This document shows, piece after piece, positions 7,654 through 17,763 of a DNA stretch of 52,199 nt. Both the position numbers and the translations under genes were made by a program. The notes under the pieces were generated by a model. That model had not been told where the DNA came from. It did no database searches and saw only the letters and a program-made list of their open reading frames with translations. The number at the start of each line of letters is the position of its first letter. Position 1 is the first letter of the stretch. The DNA lies in the NCBI GenBank assembly GCA_937924495.1, contig CALDSS010000136.1, forward strand, positions 1 to 52,199, written 5' to 3'. This DNA is from an uncultured Saprospiraceae bacterium. GTDB lineage: Bacteria; Bacteroidota; Bacteroidia; Chitinophagales; Saprospiraceae.

Positions 7654-10128
7654 ATGGCAGCTGCAAAGAAAAAGAAGGGACAGCTAAGATTAAGATTGGG
7701 AATCAATGATGAGCGAGTGCCCAAATTATTTGGCATCGTCTGGATATTTGTAGCATTCTATCTCTTTATTGCATTTTTTTCCTACCTCTTCACTTGGCAC
7801 ATTGATCAAGATAGAGTACTTAGATTTTCAGGCAAACTTTTATTTCAGGATTTGGACATGGCCAATTGGCTCGGACGTTTAGGAGCCATTGTTTCCAATA
7901 TGTTCTTCTATTGGGGCTTTGGAGTGCCTTCATTTATTTTCGTATTCGTATTATCTATTCTTGGTTTTGATAAAGTTCAAAGAAAACCGCTCTCAACGAG
8001 ATATAGCTTTTTGGGAACTTGGTTTTTCATCTTACTTTTTTCTTCTATCTTTTTAGGTTTCGTAACCCCTAATTCAGAGTTTCCTTGGGGAGGAGCTTTT
8101 GGTGATTCCGTCAGTGGTTGGCTACAAAGTTTCCTTGGAGTGATTGGTTTGATGTTCCTTTTTATTTTTGTTTTAGCAGGAATTATCATTTGGAACATCA
8201 ATCCGAATTTCAATGACCTCACCCCTCAAAAAGCATGGGCAGATACCAAATATTGGTTTGAAAATCTCCTTTACAAAAAATATAGAAGAAAACCTGCACC
8301 TGCCATAAAACCAGCCGCCGCAGCCGCAACAGCCGTTGCAGGAGCGACCGCAGTAGCTGCTGGAGCTGCAAATACTTTACGCCCAGGAAGTGCCAAATTG
8401 GAAGGAGACTTGCCAGAGGCTACTCCTGAGAAAAAAGAAGGCCAACGATCTTTTGAATTGGGCGGTGATAGAAAACCTGGAGAAAAAGCAGAAGCTCTAA
8501 AAGCAGGAGAAGCCGCATTGGAGATCAAAGAAACTTCTCCTGATGATCCTGACAATGCTACCTTGCCAACATCGGCTCCAAGCATTCAACAAGAAAATGA
8601 AAATCACTCCGAGCCTTACGACCCGACCTTGGAGTTAAGTTCTTACGAAAACCCAGTTTTGTCACTTTTAGAAAATTATGAAGGACAAAAAGTAGAAATT
8701 GACAGAGCGGAGTTAGAGCAAAACAAAGATCAAATCATTGAGACGCTTCTCAATTATAAAATAGAAATCACAAAGATTAGGGCGACCATTGGGCCAACCG
8801 TTACACTTTACGAAATCGTACCTGCTGCTGGTGTTCGTATTTCCAGAATTAAGAACTTAGAGGATGATATTGCCCTGAGTCTTTCCGCATTGGGTATTCG
8901 TATCATCGCTCCTATTCCGGGTCGTGGAACTATCGGTATTGAGGTTCCAAACAAAAATCCTCAAATCGTTTCGCTACGAGAAGTATTAGAATCAGAAAAG
9001 TTCCGAAGAGCAAAAATGGACTTGCCTATTGCGCTTGGAAAAACAATTGCAAACGAAGTCTTTGTAGCAGATTTGGCAAAGATGCCTCACCTGCTGATTG
9101 CCGGTGCTACGGGTCAAGGTAAATCGGTTGGTATCAATACGGTATTGATGTCCTTGCTTTACAAAAAGCACCCATCTCAGGTAAAACTGGTTTTGGTTGA
9201 CCCGAAAAAGGTAGAGCTTTTCCCGTATGCAAAATTAGAAAGTCACTTCCTGACCTTCTTACCTGGAGCAGATGAGCCAATTACTACTGAAACGAATAAA
9301 GTAGTTTATACGCTCAACGCCTTGACTATCGAAATGGAGCAGCGTTACGATTTGCTCAAAGCAGCGCAAGCAAGAAATATCAAAGAATACAACGAAAAAT
9401 TCGTTGCGCGTAAATTGAATCCGAATAATGGTCATCGCTTCTTACCATTCATCGTTTTGGTGATTGATGAGTTTGCAGATTTGATTATGACTGCTGGTAA
9501 AGAAATTGAATTGCCGATTGGTCGTTTGGCGCAATTGTCTCGTGCGGTAGGAATTCACTTGATTATCGCCACGCAACGTCCTTCTGTAAATATTATCACA
9601 GGGGTTATCAAAGCCAACTTCCCAGCGCGTATCGCCTATAAAGTAAGTGCAAAAGTAGATTCAAGAACCATTCTTGATGCAGGTGGTGCCGACCAATTGA
9701 TTGGACGAGGAGATATGCTACTTTCTGTAGGTGGAAACATTGTTCGACTACAATGTGCCTTTGTGGATACGCCAGAAGTAGAAAGAGTCCTCAACTTTAT
9801 CTCTGAGCAACGTGGATTCCCTGAGCCATATTTGTTGCCTGAGTATTTTGGTGATGATGCAGAAATTGGCAACACCAAACTATCATTAGCAGATTTGGAT
9901 GACAATTGGGAAGCTGCTGCCAGACTCATTGTTCAAAGTCAGCATGGTAGTACCTCTATGATACAACGAAGAATGAAATTAGGCTATAATAGAGCCGGAA
10001 GAATAATGGATCAACTCGAAGCACTGGGCATCGTCGGCCCTGCAAATGGAAGTAAGCCTCGTGAAGTTTTAGTTTACGACGAGATCGAATTGGAACGGTA
10101 TTTGGAAGATGTGAAGAATAGGAAATAG
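7654..10128 (+). CDS. ftsK: DNA translocase FtsK/SpoIIIE
   Basis: N-terminal TM segments, Ala-rich linker, Walker A GATGQGKSVGIN, Walker B VLVIDEFADL, C-terminal gamma wHTH (STSMIQRRMKLGYNRAGRIMDQLEALGIVGP). Confidence 0.97.
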   Translation: MAAAKKKKGQLRLRLGINDERVPKLFGIVWIFVAFYLFIAFFSYLFTWHIDQDRVLRFSGKLLFQDLDMANWLGRLGAIVSNMFFYWGFGVPSFIFVFVLSILGFDKVQRKPLSTRYSFLGTWFFILLFSSIFLGFVTPNSEFPWGGAFGDSVSGWLQSFLGVIGLMFLFIFVLAGIIIWNINPNFNDLTPQKAWADTKYWFENLLYKKYRRKPAPAIKPAAAAATAVAGATAVAAGAANTLRPGSAKLEGDLPEATPEKKEGQRSFELGGDRKPGEKAEALKAGEAALEIKETSPDDPDNATLPTSAPSIQQENENHSEPYDPTLELSSYENPVLSLLENYEGQKVEIDRAELEQNKDQIIETLLNYKIEITKIRATIGPTVTLYEIVPAAGVRISRIKNLEDDIALSLSALGIRIIAPIPGRGTIGIEVPNKNPQIVSLREVLESEKFRRAKMDLPIALGKTIANEVFVADLAKMPHLLIAGATGQGKSVGINTVLMSLLYKKHPSQVKLVLVDPKKVELFPYAKLESHFLTFLPGADEPITTETNKVVYTLNALTIEMEQRYDLLKAAQARNIKEYNEKFVARKLNPNNGHRFLPFIVLVIDEFADLIMTAGKEIELPIGRLAQLSRAVGIHLIIATQRPSVNIITGVIKANFPARIAYKVSAKVDSRTILDAGGADQLIGRGDMLLSVGGNIVRLQCAFVDTPEVERVLNFISEQRGFPEPYLLPEYFGDDAEIGNTKLSLADLDDNWEAAARLIVQSQHGSTSMIQRRMKLGYNRAGRIMDQLEALGIVGPANGSKPREVLVYDEIELERYLEDVKNRK

Positions 10129-10177
10129 GAGGCAAAAATTCCTTGTGCAATGTGTAAGATTCATAAGGAATAACTTG

Positions 10178-10210
10178 ACCCGCAAAGCTTTACGCTTTGT
10201 GGGTTTTTTT
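10178..10210 (+). terminator. Rho-independent terminator after ftsK
   Basis: ACCCGCAAAGC-ttta-GCTTTGTGGGT stem plus T7. Confidence 0.85.
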
Positions 10211-10596
10211 ATATCAAAAAAATAATGATTTATTATTTTTTATAATAAAATCGAAATCTTTAATGCGTAAGTCGCTGATAAGTGTTGACAAAATTCAATT
10301 GTTTCAAATTTACAAACATTTCTTTTGCTAATCTCAAACAATCTATTAACTTGTGAATGATTTTAAAAATTTAGGTGAAATCGGGGTAATGGATTAAAAA
10401 ACATTTTGCCCTTCTATAAAACAGGGCTTGAGACTTTTGAAATTTTAGTTTTTCCGGAAAATAAATATTTGAGCTAATCCTCCAAAAAAATCAGCCCCTT
10501 ATCCGCTGAGCGGATGACCAAAACAAAGTGGATTTGAGATCATACACCACTGATTTATCTAAAGCTATTTTTTTAACTAACACTATTTTTTTCATT

Positions 10597-11224
10597 ATGA
10601 AAAATTTTCTAAAAACCGATTATTTTCAAACATTAAATTCACTTTTAAGGGGGGGGGAGTAAAGCCTCACTTCTAAAAATTTCGTTTTCTCTTCTTTTTA
10701 TTACTGCTGCTTTTTCTTGTGGGAAGGAGCAGATGCTGGAAATAAATAAATCTGCTCCTAAAAGCACTATTATTTCCGAAAGAACAAATGATGATTGTTC
10801 TTGTACTTTAACCCCTTTTTCAGCTACTGATATTAATCCTTTTCAAAGCTGGCAGGTAGGTATTTTTGACCCATCTAACCCATTACAATTGGATAAACTA
10901 GGGGGTGGAATAGGTATTGGAGCACCTGTTGGAGATGTTACTTCTGCTGTTTTTGTTCCTGGAGATGATCGTTTTATCTTCATCACTCTAATTCCAGATT
11001 TAGACACTAATCCAATAATTACGATAGTAGTTACTTGTACAGGAGTTAATGCCGATGGTAGCACGAGATATTTTCCACCTCAATATTTTACTTTTGAGTG
11101 GGAAAATGGAGTGCCACAAGATTCAAATGGGCTTTTTAGAAATTCTAGAGCTTTCGCCATAGATATTCCAAAAGATTGCGATGTAAGGGAGGATGTTCCT
11201 GATTGCCATCCTAATTGTCCATAA
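10597..11224 (+). CDS. Lipoprotein gene, frame-disrupted by a poly-G tract (putative phase-off allele)
   Basis: ATG at 10597 reads MKNFLKTDYFQTLNSLLRGGE* with G9; with G8 it would read MKNFLKTDYFQTLNSLLRGGSKASLLKISFSLLFITAAFSCGKEQMLEINKS... through 11224. Automatic ORF starts at 10733, inside the mature region. Confidence 0.7.
10649..10657 (+). repeat. G9 homopolymer tract inside the lipoprotein N-terminal coding region
   Basis: acttttaa-GGGGGGGGG-agtaaa. Confidence 0.97.
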
Positions 11225-11247
11225 ACTGGATATATAATATGAATTTT

Positions 11248-11288
11248 GATTTGTGCAAAAAAGTAAGACTTACTTTTTTGCACAAATC
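11248..11288. terminator. Perfect 20-bp hairpin, likely bidirectional terminator
   Basis: GATTTGTGCAAAAAAGTAAG-a-CTTACTTTTTTGCACAAATC between two plus-strand CDSs. Confidence 0.75.
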
Positions 11289-11310
11289 TTTCAGATAAAT
11301 TTGTAGTCAC

Positions 11311-13617
11311 ATGAAATTTTTAGGAGTCTTTATTCTTTTTTTTCAAATCATTCAAATATTTGGACAAAATTCATTTATAAAAACAATTGACTATGAATTT
11401 GAAGTACCTAACTATAGTTTTGAAGGCGACATGAATAATGAGGTTACTTTCTTAGACATGATAGGCTTTAGCGGACCAAATGAACATTTTAAAATAGTAA
11501 ATTTATCTACTCAAGGCGAAGTTATTTCAGGATATTCTATAAAAATTGATTCAGTTAATTTAACATTTGGATATAAATTTTTTGATAGAAAAGGAGATAT
11601 AAATCTGGTTTCATTTGGTCCTTTTTCTAATGACCAAAATTTAACACCAGGTATTTTTTGCTTTGATCTAAATTTAAATACTTATTGGTCTAAAAAAATT
11701 GCTTTCATTGATTTCGGCTCTCCTCTTCCAAGCATGATAGCTAAAAAAAGCAAAATGGTTCTTTCACAAATATTTACTAAAGATACACACTTAAACGGTC
11801 TTAAGAGTGGAGTAGCTGCCTTTGATCTTTACACTGGTAACTCTATTTGGTCATATAGTTTTTTGGAGGCAACAAGTAAAGAAATTGGCTTTGCTATAGA
11901 AGAAATAGCAGAATATCCAGATGGTAAAATTGCATTAACTTTTTTCACTGTAGATGAAAATTTAAATGGCAGGCAGGGTTTAGCAATAATGTCCAACTCT
12001 GGTGAAATTTTGAATAATATAGTTATTGATAAGAATCACGATAGCATACAGTTTTTACTTGAGCAAAACATTGGAATAGATGACAATAGTAATTCCTATA
12101 TATTAGGAGTAAATAGGACCCTTCTTGTGAATAATCAATATGATAGAAAACCCTTCATCGCCAAATTCAACTCCAACCTTGATCTCGTCTGGGCAAAAAG
12201 ACTATTCGCTGAAAATTTCCCTTATGAAGGTTTAAAACATAGAGTTTTCCCCAATGGAGATGTAATTTTCGTTTACAATACAGACGGAGATTTACCCGTC
12301 ATTGTAGGTAAATTAGATACAAATGGCAATTTACTTTGGCATCGGGGTTATTCGTTTTATAATCCAGAGATTCAGATTGGCTCGGATGGTTCCATTTATT
12401 TTTTAAGTCCTCGCAGGTATTTCCCAGATGGCACTTCTGAAGAAGCCACACTTTTTGCAAAAGCTGATCCAAATGGAGATATTGAAAGCTGCCCTCAGTT
12501 TGATGCTTGTCTCACACTTTTCGATATAGATATTCCTTACACACGTTGGGACTGGATTCGTGAGCCAGCAGATACTTTCGGTAGTTATACAGCAACCATT
12601 ACTCCTTTTACCACTTCTACAGAAGATTATTGTGGTACACCTGCGCCTCCTAATCCATACTTTACGTTACCAGACACTATTTGTCGAGGTACAATTTTGC
12701 GCCCTGATAGTCTCTACAATTTCCTCGCGCATGCTGTAGAATGGACAATAACGGGTCAAAACACCAACATAGCAATCAATGATGCCGCTTGGCAATATAA
12801 TTTCACTGAGCCGGGCACTTATCAAATTGAGCAAGAAATATGGTTACTGGGTTGCTCTGAGTTTTTTACTAGAAATTTAACTGTGTTGCCTGATAGTTTA
12901 GGCAATTTATTAGGTGAAGATCAATTGATTTGCGAGGGTGACACTTTAGTGCTTTCTCCATCTGCTACTCGTCCGCTTAAAAGTTTTGAATGGCAAGATG
13001 GTAGTACTGCTTCCAGCATTTCTGTTTCCAATTCAGGGGTATATTCAGTAGAGGTATCTGATGGTTTTTGCACAGCAAACGATCAAATTTCGCTAACTGC
13101 TTTCGAAGAAAAGTACCCTGAACAAATAATTGAATTACCAAACGACTCAAGTATTTGTCAGGATTTTTTACCAATTATTCTTCAGCCAATCAGCAGCTAT
13201 ACAGATAGTTTCTTTCTAAATAGCTCAAACGAACCTCGGTCTACTTTTGAGCTCAACTCGGCAGGTAATTATACAATTTCTGCAAAAATTGAAAATTGTC
13301 GAGTTGAAGAAAATTTTGAATTGAAGATCACTCCTTGTGAGGTAGATGTTTACATCCCAAATTCCTTTAGTCCAAACAATGATGGAATCAATGATTTTGC
13401 AGAACCCCTTGGAAAAGACTTTTCTGGTCTAAGTTTAGAAATCTATAATCGTTGGGGAGGAAAATTATTTGAAACCAATAATGCTCCTTTTGCATGGGAT
13501 GGAATGTTCGACAACGAAAAAGCAAGTGAAGGTGTTTATGTTTTGATTTTCAAATACCAAAACCAACGAAATGGAAAAGAAGAAACAATTTCAGGAGATG
13601 TACTTTTGGTTCGCTAA
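11311..13617 (+). CDS. Secreted protein with gliding-motility-associated C-terminal (T9SS type B / CHU_C) domain
   Basis: Signal peptide; C-terminus VYIPNSFSPNNDGINDFAEP...LEIYNRWGGKLFETNNAPFAWDG...GVYVLIFKY. Confidence 0.93.
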   Translation: MKFLGVFILFFQIIQIFGQNSFIKTIDYEFEVPNYSFEGDMNNEVTFLDMIGFSGPNEHFKIVNLSTQGEVISGYSIKIDSVNLTFGYKFFDRKGDINLVSFGPFSNDQNLTPGIFCFDLNLNTYWSKKIAFIDFGSPLPSMIAKKSKMVLSQIFTKDTHLNGLKSGVAAFDLYTGNSIWSYSFLEATSKEIGFAIEEIAEYPDGKIALTFFTVDENLNGRQGLAIMSNSGEILNNIVIDKNHDSIQFLLEQNIGIDDNSNSYILGVNRTLLVNNQYDRKPFIAKFNSNLDLVWAKRLFAENFPYEGLKHRVFPNGDVIFVYNTDGDLPVIVGKLDTNGNLLWHRGYSFYNPEIQIGSDGSIYFLSPRRYFPDGTSEEATLFAKADPNGDIESCPQFDACLTLFDIDIPYTRWDWIREPADTFGSYTATITPFTTSTEDYCGTPAPPNPYFTLPDTICRGTILRPDSLYNFLAHAVEWTITGQNTNIAINDAAWQYNFTEPGTYQIEQEIWLLGCSEFFTRNLTVLPDSLGNLLGEDQLICEGDTLVLSPSATRPLKSFEWQDGSTASSISVSNSGVYSVEVSDGFCTANDQISLTAFEEKYPEQIIELPNDSSICQDFLPIILQPISSYTDSFFLNSSNEPRSTFELNSAGNYTISAKIENCRVEENFELKITPCEVDVYIPNSFSPNNDGINDFAEPLGKDFSGLSLEIYNRWGGKLFETNNAPFAWDGMFDNEKASEGVYVLIFKYQNQRNGKEETISGDVLLVR

Positions 13618-13679
13618 TATTTTCATACCTGATAAATAGTGATTTAACGTCGATTTTCTACCATTGCTCACCTTATTAC

Positions 13680-13710
13680 TTGTTTCCACAACTATCAATC
13701 GTTAGTTTTG
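13680..13710 (+). promoter_or_regulatory. Bacteroidota sigma-A promoter for the E1 gene
   Basis: TTG-N20-TAGTTTTG (TAnnTTTG). Confidence 0.65.
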
Positions 13711-13785
13711 CATGAGAAGGTGTTTGAATTTATTTTTTAGAAAATAACAACTTCTAAGCTCTCCGGCTCTAATCAAAATTACACA

Positions 13786-15873
13786 ATGGCACACGAAGTG
13801 GTAAAAAGAAAAGGTTCTTCAAAAAAGGGAGGTTCTAAAGTTTCAAAAGAGGTTTTAAAGAAAGGGTTCTCCTTGCTTTGTACCGCCAAAGCAATGACGG
13901 AGCTATTTGAGGAGAACTTCAAAATGGTTTCTAAATATGTTCACGCCACTTCTCGCGGACACGAAGCTATCCAAATTGCCACTGGCCTTCAATTAAAGCC
14001 ACAGGACTATGCTTTTCCATATTATCGAGATGATGCGATGTTGTTGTCGATTGGTATGCGACCTTTTGATTTGATGATGCAATTGTTGGCAAAAAGAGAT
14101 GATCCATTTTCAGGCGGACGGACTTATTATTCACATCCAAGTTTGAGAGACGAGGACAAGCCCAAGATTCCTCATAATTCATCAGCGACAGGTATGCAGG
14201 CCATTCCTGCTACGGGTGTCGCCTTAGGATTTTGGTATAAAGAGCAATTGGGCATTGATGATAGAGATTTGCCAATTTCAGTTTGTTCATTGGGTGATGC
14301 GTCGGTTACAGAAGGAGAAGTTGCCGAGGCCTTTCAAATGGCTGCGCTGAAACAGTTGCCAATTTTATATTTAGTGCAAGACAATGGATGGGACATTTCA
14401 GCTAATGCAGAAGAAACACGCGCGCAAGATGCTTCTGAATACATTCAGGGCTTTAAAGGAATCGAATGCTTGAGCATCGACGGTGCCAATTTTACTGAAT
14501 CTTATTTGGCTGTTGAAAAAGCCATTCAATATATTCGTACAGAAAGAAAACCTTTTTTAATACACGCAAAAGTGCCACTGCTTAATCACCACACTTCTGG
14601 TGTGAGAATGGAGTGGTACCGCGACGACTTGGAGGAGGCGCGAAGTCGCGATCCATATCCGGTTATACGGAAACAAATGAAAGCAGCAGGCTTCACTGCT
14701 CAAGCCATCAAGGCCATTGAGGCGGAAGCGAAAGCAACTGTGCTTAGTGATTTTGAAGCTGCACAAAACACCGAAGACCCGAGACCGGAAGATTTATTTA
14801 CGCATGACTTTGCGCCAACTCCAATTACCGAAGAGCAAGGCGAACGTGCTCCTAAAGGCGCTGATAAAGTGGTCATGGTTGACTGTGCTTTATTGGCTGT
14901 GGAAGAATTGATGAGAGAACACAAAGAGTGCCTACTTTATGGACAGGATGTCGGAGGAAGGCTCGGTGGAGTTTTTCGTGAAGCAGCAACCTTAGCTCAA
15001 AAGTTCGGAGACGATCGCGTTTTCAATACGCCAATTCAAGAAGCATTTATTGTTGGTTCTACTGTCGGAATGTCTGCTGTTGGTTTGAAACCAATTGTGG
15101 AGGTTCAATTTGCCGATTACATTTGGCCAGGACTCAATCAATTGTTTACAGAAGTGAGTCGCTCGTGTTATCTTTCTAATGGGAAATGGCCAGTGAGTAT
15201 GATTTTGCGGGTGCCAATTGGCGCTTATGGAAGTGGTGGTCCTTATCATTCTTCAAGTGTAGAATCAGTCGTTACCAATATCCGAGGTATAAAAATCGCT
15301 TTCCCAAGCAATGGCGCGGATCTCAAGGGACTAATGAAGGCAGCTTATCATGATCCTAATCCAGTCGTAATTTTCGAACATAAAGGATTGTATTGGTCAA
15401 AAGTGCCTGGGACAGACATGGCCAAAACTGTCGAGCCATCTGAGGATTATATTTTACCTTTCGGAAAAGCGAATGTCGTTCAATCTGTTTCTGAAAACGA
15501 AGAAAATGCAATGACTGTGATTACTTATGGAATGGGCGTTCATTGGGCATTGAATGCTTCAAAAGATTTCAAAAATCAGGTAGAAATTATTGATTTGAGA
15601 ACTTTACATCCGCTGGATGAAGAAGCCATTTTCAACTCCGTTAGAAAAACAAATAAATGCCTCGTCGTTACAGAGGAACCTTCCAATAATTCCTTCGCTC
15701 GCAGCCTGAGTGGATTGATTCAGGAACAATGTTTTACTTCGCTTGATGCACCAGTCATGACGCTTGGTTCTGAAAATATGCCAGCCATTCCATTGAATAG
15801 TACATTGGAGCAAACCATGATTCCTTCTGCCGAGAAAGTGAAAGTTAAAATGGAGTTTTTATTGGCGTACTAA
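13786..15873 (+). CDS. Fused alpha/beta 2-oxoacid dehydrogenase E1 component (branched-chain type)
   Basis: ThDP motif SLGDASVTEGEVAEAFQMAALKQLPILYLVQDN; beta half LLYGQDVGGRLGGVFREA...GLKPIVEVQFADYIWPGLNQL. Confidence 0.93.
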   Translation: MAHEVVKRKGSSKKGGSKVSKEVLKKGFSLLCTAKAMTELFEENFKMVSKYVHATSRGHEAIQIATGLQLKPQDYAFPYYRDDAMLLSIGMRPFDLMMQLLAKRDDPFSGGRTYYSHPSLRDEDKPKIPHNSSATGMQAIPATGVALGFWYKEQLGIDDRDLPISVCSLGDASVTEGEVAEAFQMAALKQLPILYLVQDNGWDISANAEETRAQDASEYIQGFKGIECLSIDGANFTESYLAVEKAIQYIRTERKPFLIHAKVPLLNHHTSGVRMEWYRDDLEEARSRDPYPVIRKQMKAAGFTAQAIKAIEAEAKATVLSDFEAAQNTEDPRPEDLFTHDFAPTPITEEQGERAPKGADKVVMVDCALLAVEELMREHKECLLYGQDVGGRLGGVFREAATLAQKFGDDRVFNTPIQEAFIVGSTVGMSAVGLKPIVEVQFADYIWPGLNQLFTEVSRSCYLSNGKWPVSMILRVPIGAYGSGGPYHSSSVESVVTNIRGIKIAFPSNGADLKGLMKAAYHDPNPVVIFEHKGLYWSKVPGTDMAKTVEPSEDYILPFGKANVVQSVSENEENAMTVITYGMGVHWALNASKDFKNQVEIIDLRTLHPLDEEAIFNSVRKTNKCLVVTEEPSNNSFARSLSGLIQEQCFTSLDAPVMTLGSENMPAIPLNSTLEQTMIPSAEKVKVKMEFLLAY

Positions 15874-16031
15874 TTCGATTCCCGCAACATTCTGTCTTCG
15901 CAAGAAAATACTTTTTTGAATCAAGGAAAAGATGAATTTTTTAAATAAGAAAAAATTGGTCAAAAACAATTTTCGAATTACTTCTTAATTTTTTTCGTGA
16001 ACTACTTAAGTGCTTGGACAAAATTCAGTTT

Positions 16032-16640
16032 CTAAAACTCATCTGAAGAAGGCTCACCTTCATCATCCTCCAAATCATAAATATTAGGCTCAGAGTCGTT
16101 GCGCTGAATAGAGCTATCCTCCATCTGATCAATAAAATCAAGAGATTGATTCCAGAAATCTTCAAAGGTAGGTTGGACCCTTGCCCAGATCTGTTTTGCT
16201 TGTCCGGGGTATTGTTCTAAAATCTTATAGGTTGCAGATTCAGTTTTTGTCTTATCCGTAATCAGATGAGACATATCTGCAAACCACAACATTATACTGT
16301 AAAATAAAACAAATATTGCAGCCATCAATACGCCTCCAAAAAATTTATTGATGATGTTGATTCGAGCAGTTTGGAGGATACCTTCGAGACCTTTTGCCAA
16401 AAGTTGAATCGCCACAATGGTCAAGCCAAGGCAAGTAATAAAACCCAACAAATACATCAGCGGAGATGAGGTTTTGAAAAGTTGTGTCAACAGATCGGTA
16501 GCCGCAGGTGCAAATTTCACTGCCACAATAAATCCAAAAAACGAAGCGAATAAATACATCACCGTTTTGATAATCCCACGTGAAAACCCGGACCAAAAGC
16601 CCCCCAAAACGGTAAGAAAAAATATAGCGTCAATTATCAT
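16032..16640 (-). CDS. CvpA family membrane protein
   Basis: MIIDAIFFLTVLGGFWSGFSRGIIKTVMYLFASFFGFIVAVKFAP, four TM segments; start trimmed. Confidence 0.8.
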   Translation of the reverse strand: MIIDAIFFLTVLGGFWSGFSRGIIKTVMYLFASFFGFIVAVKFAPAATDLLTQLFKTSSPLMYLLGFITCLGLTIVAIQLLAKGLEGILQTARINIINKFFGGVLMAAIFVLFYSIMLWFADMSHLITDKTKTESATYKILEQYPGQAKQIWARVQPTFEDFWNQSLDFIDQMEDSSIQRNDSEPNIYDLEDDEGEPSSDEF

Positions 16641-16784
16641 CTGTGTAGTTCTGATTTTCTCTATGAAGTTGTTTAAACTTAGCTGAAAGATTAAAATCAC
16701 TTCTGTCCCAAAATTAAAAGCATTCTATGATTATCTCTTTTGTTTTCGACCACTAAAGCTATTTTAGCGGTAAAATCAATTCAA

Positions 16785-17720
16785 ATGAGATATCAATGGC
16801 TATTGCTTTTGACTTTGGTGAATGTATTTAGTTGCAAAAATACAACAAAAGAAGCTGTAAATCAGCCACTTAAATCAGGAGTGGTTGTGCTGGGCATTGC
16901 TCAAGACGCTGGGTTTCCGCAAGCAGATTGTAAAAAAAATTGTTGCAAAGCAGCTTGGAAAACCCCTTCATTGCGTCGTCACGCCACCTGCCTTGCGCTC
17001 TTTGATTCGCTCGAAAACCAGTTTTGGTTATTTGAAGCAACGCCTGATATTAAATTTCAAATGAACCATTTTCAAGACATCGCACCTGACTCGGATTTGG
17101 CTGGCATTTTTCTGACCCATGCGCATGTTGGGCATTATACGGGTCTTATGCATTTGGGGCACGAAGTCATGGGCGCCAAAGGCATGCCCGTTTTTGCCAT
17201 GCCGCGTATGCGAACTTTCCTTTCAGAAAATGGGCCATGGAGTCAGTTGGTTGATTTTAAAAATATTGAGCTGCAAAATCTATCAGCAGACACTACCATC
17301 AATTTAAATGAGCGATTCTCCGTTAGTCCGTTTCGAGTTCCGCATCGCGATGAATTTTCAGAAACGGTTGGCTATAAAATTTCCACTCCGAAAAAATCTT
17401 ACCTATTCATTCCAGACATTGATAAATGGCATTTGTGGCAGCGAAACATTATTGAAGAAATTGCCAAAGTTGATATCGCTTTTTTGGATGGCACCTTTTA
17501 TGAAAATGGAGAAATACCAGGAAGGGATATGAGTCAGATTCCACATCCGTTTATTGAAGAAAGCATGAAGGTTTTTGAAAATCTTCCTGAAGCGGAAAAA
17601 GCGAAAGTGCACTTCATTCATTTCAATCATACGAATCCAGCATTGCAGGCAGATTCGGAGGCAAGGAAGAAAATTTTGGGAAAGGGATTTCGAATTGCCG
17701 AGGAAGGGAATGTTTACTAA
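16785..17720 (+). CDS. MBL-fold metallohydrolase, PqqB-like, lipoprotein
   Basis: Lipobox VNVFSCKN; VLGIAQDAGFPQADC; LTHAHVGHYTGLMHLGHEVMGAKGMPVFAMPRM. Confidence 0.85.
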   Translation: MRYQWLLLLTLVNVFSCKNTTKEAVNQPLKSGVVVLGIAQDAGFPQADCKKNCCKAAWKTPSLRRHATCLALFDSLENQFWLFEATPDIKFQMNHFQDIAPDSDLAGIFLTHAHVGHYTGLMHLGHEVMGAKGMPVFAMPRMRTFLSENGPWSQLVDFKNIELQNLSADTTINLNERFSVSPFRVPHRDEFSETVGYKISTPKKSYLFIPDIDKWHLWQRNIIEEIAKVDIAFLDGTFYENGEIPGRDMSQIPHPFIEESMKVFENLPEAEKAKVHFIHFNHTNPALQADSEARKKILGKGFRIAEEGNVY

Positions 17721-17763
17721 AACATCTCTGAGCAGCGATTAAAAATACGCTTGAATACATTCC

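Noticed and set aside
8300-8390. Ala-rich low-complexity segment in ftsK as an inserted repeat
   Set aside because: Typical variable linker between the membrane and motor domains of FtsK.
13786-15873. Fused E1 alpha/beta dehydrogenase as a novel fusion
   Set aside because: Single-polypeptide E1 alpha/beta is already common in Bacteroidota.
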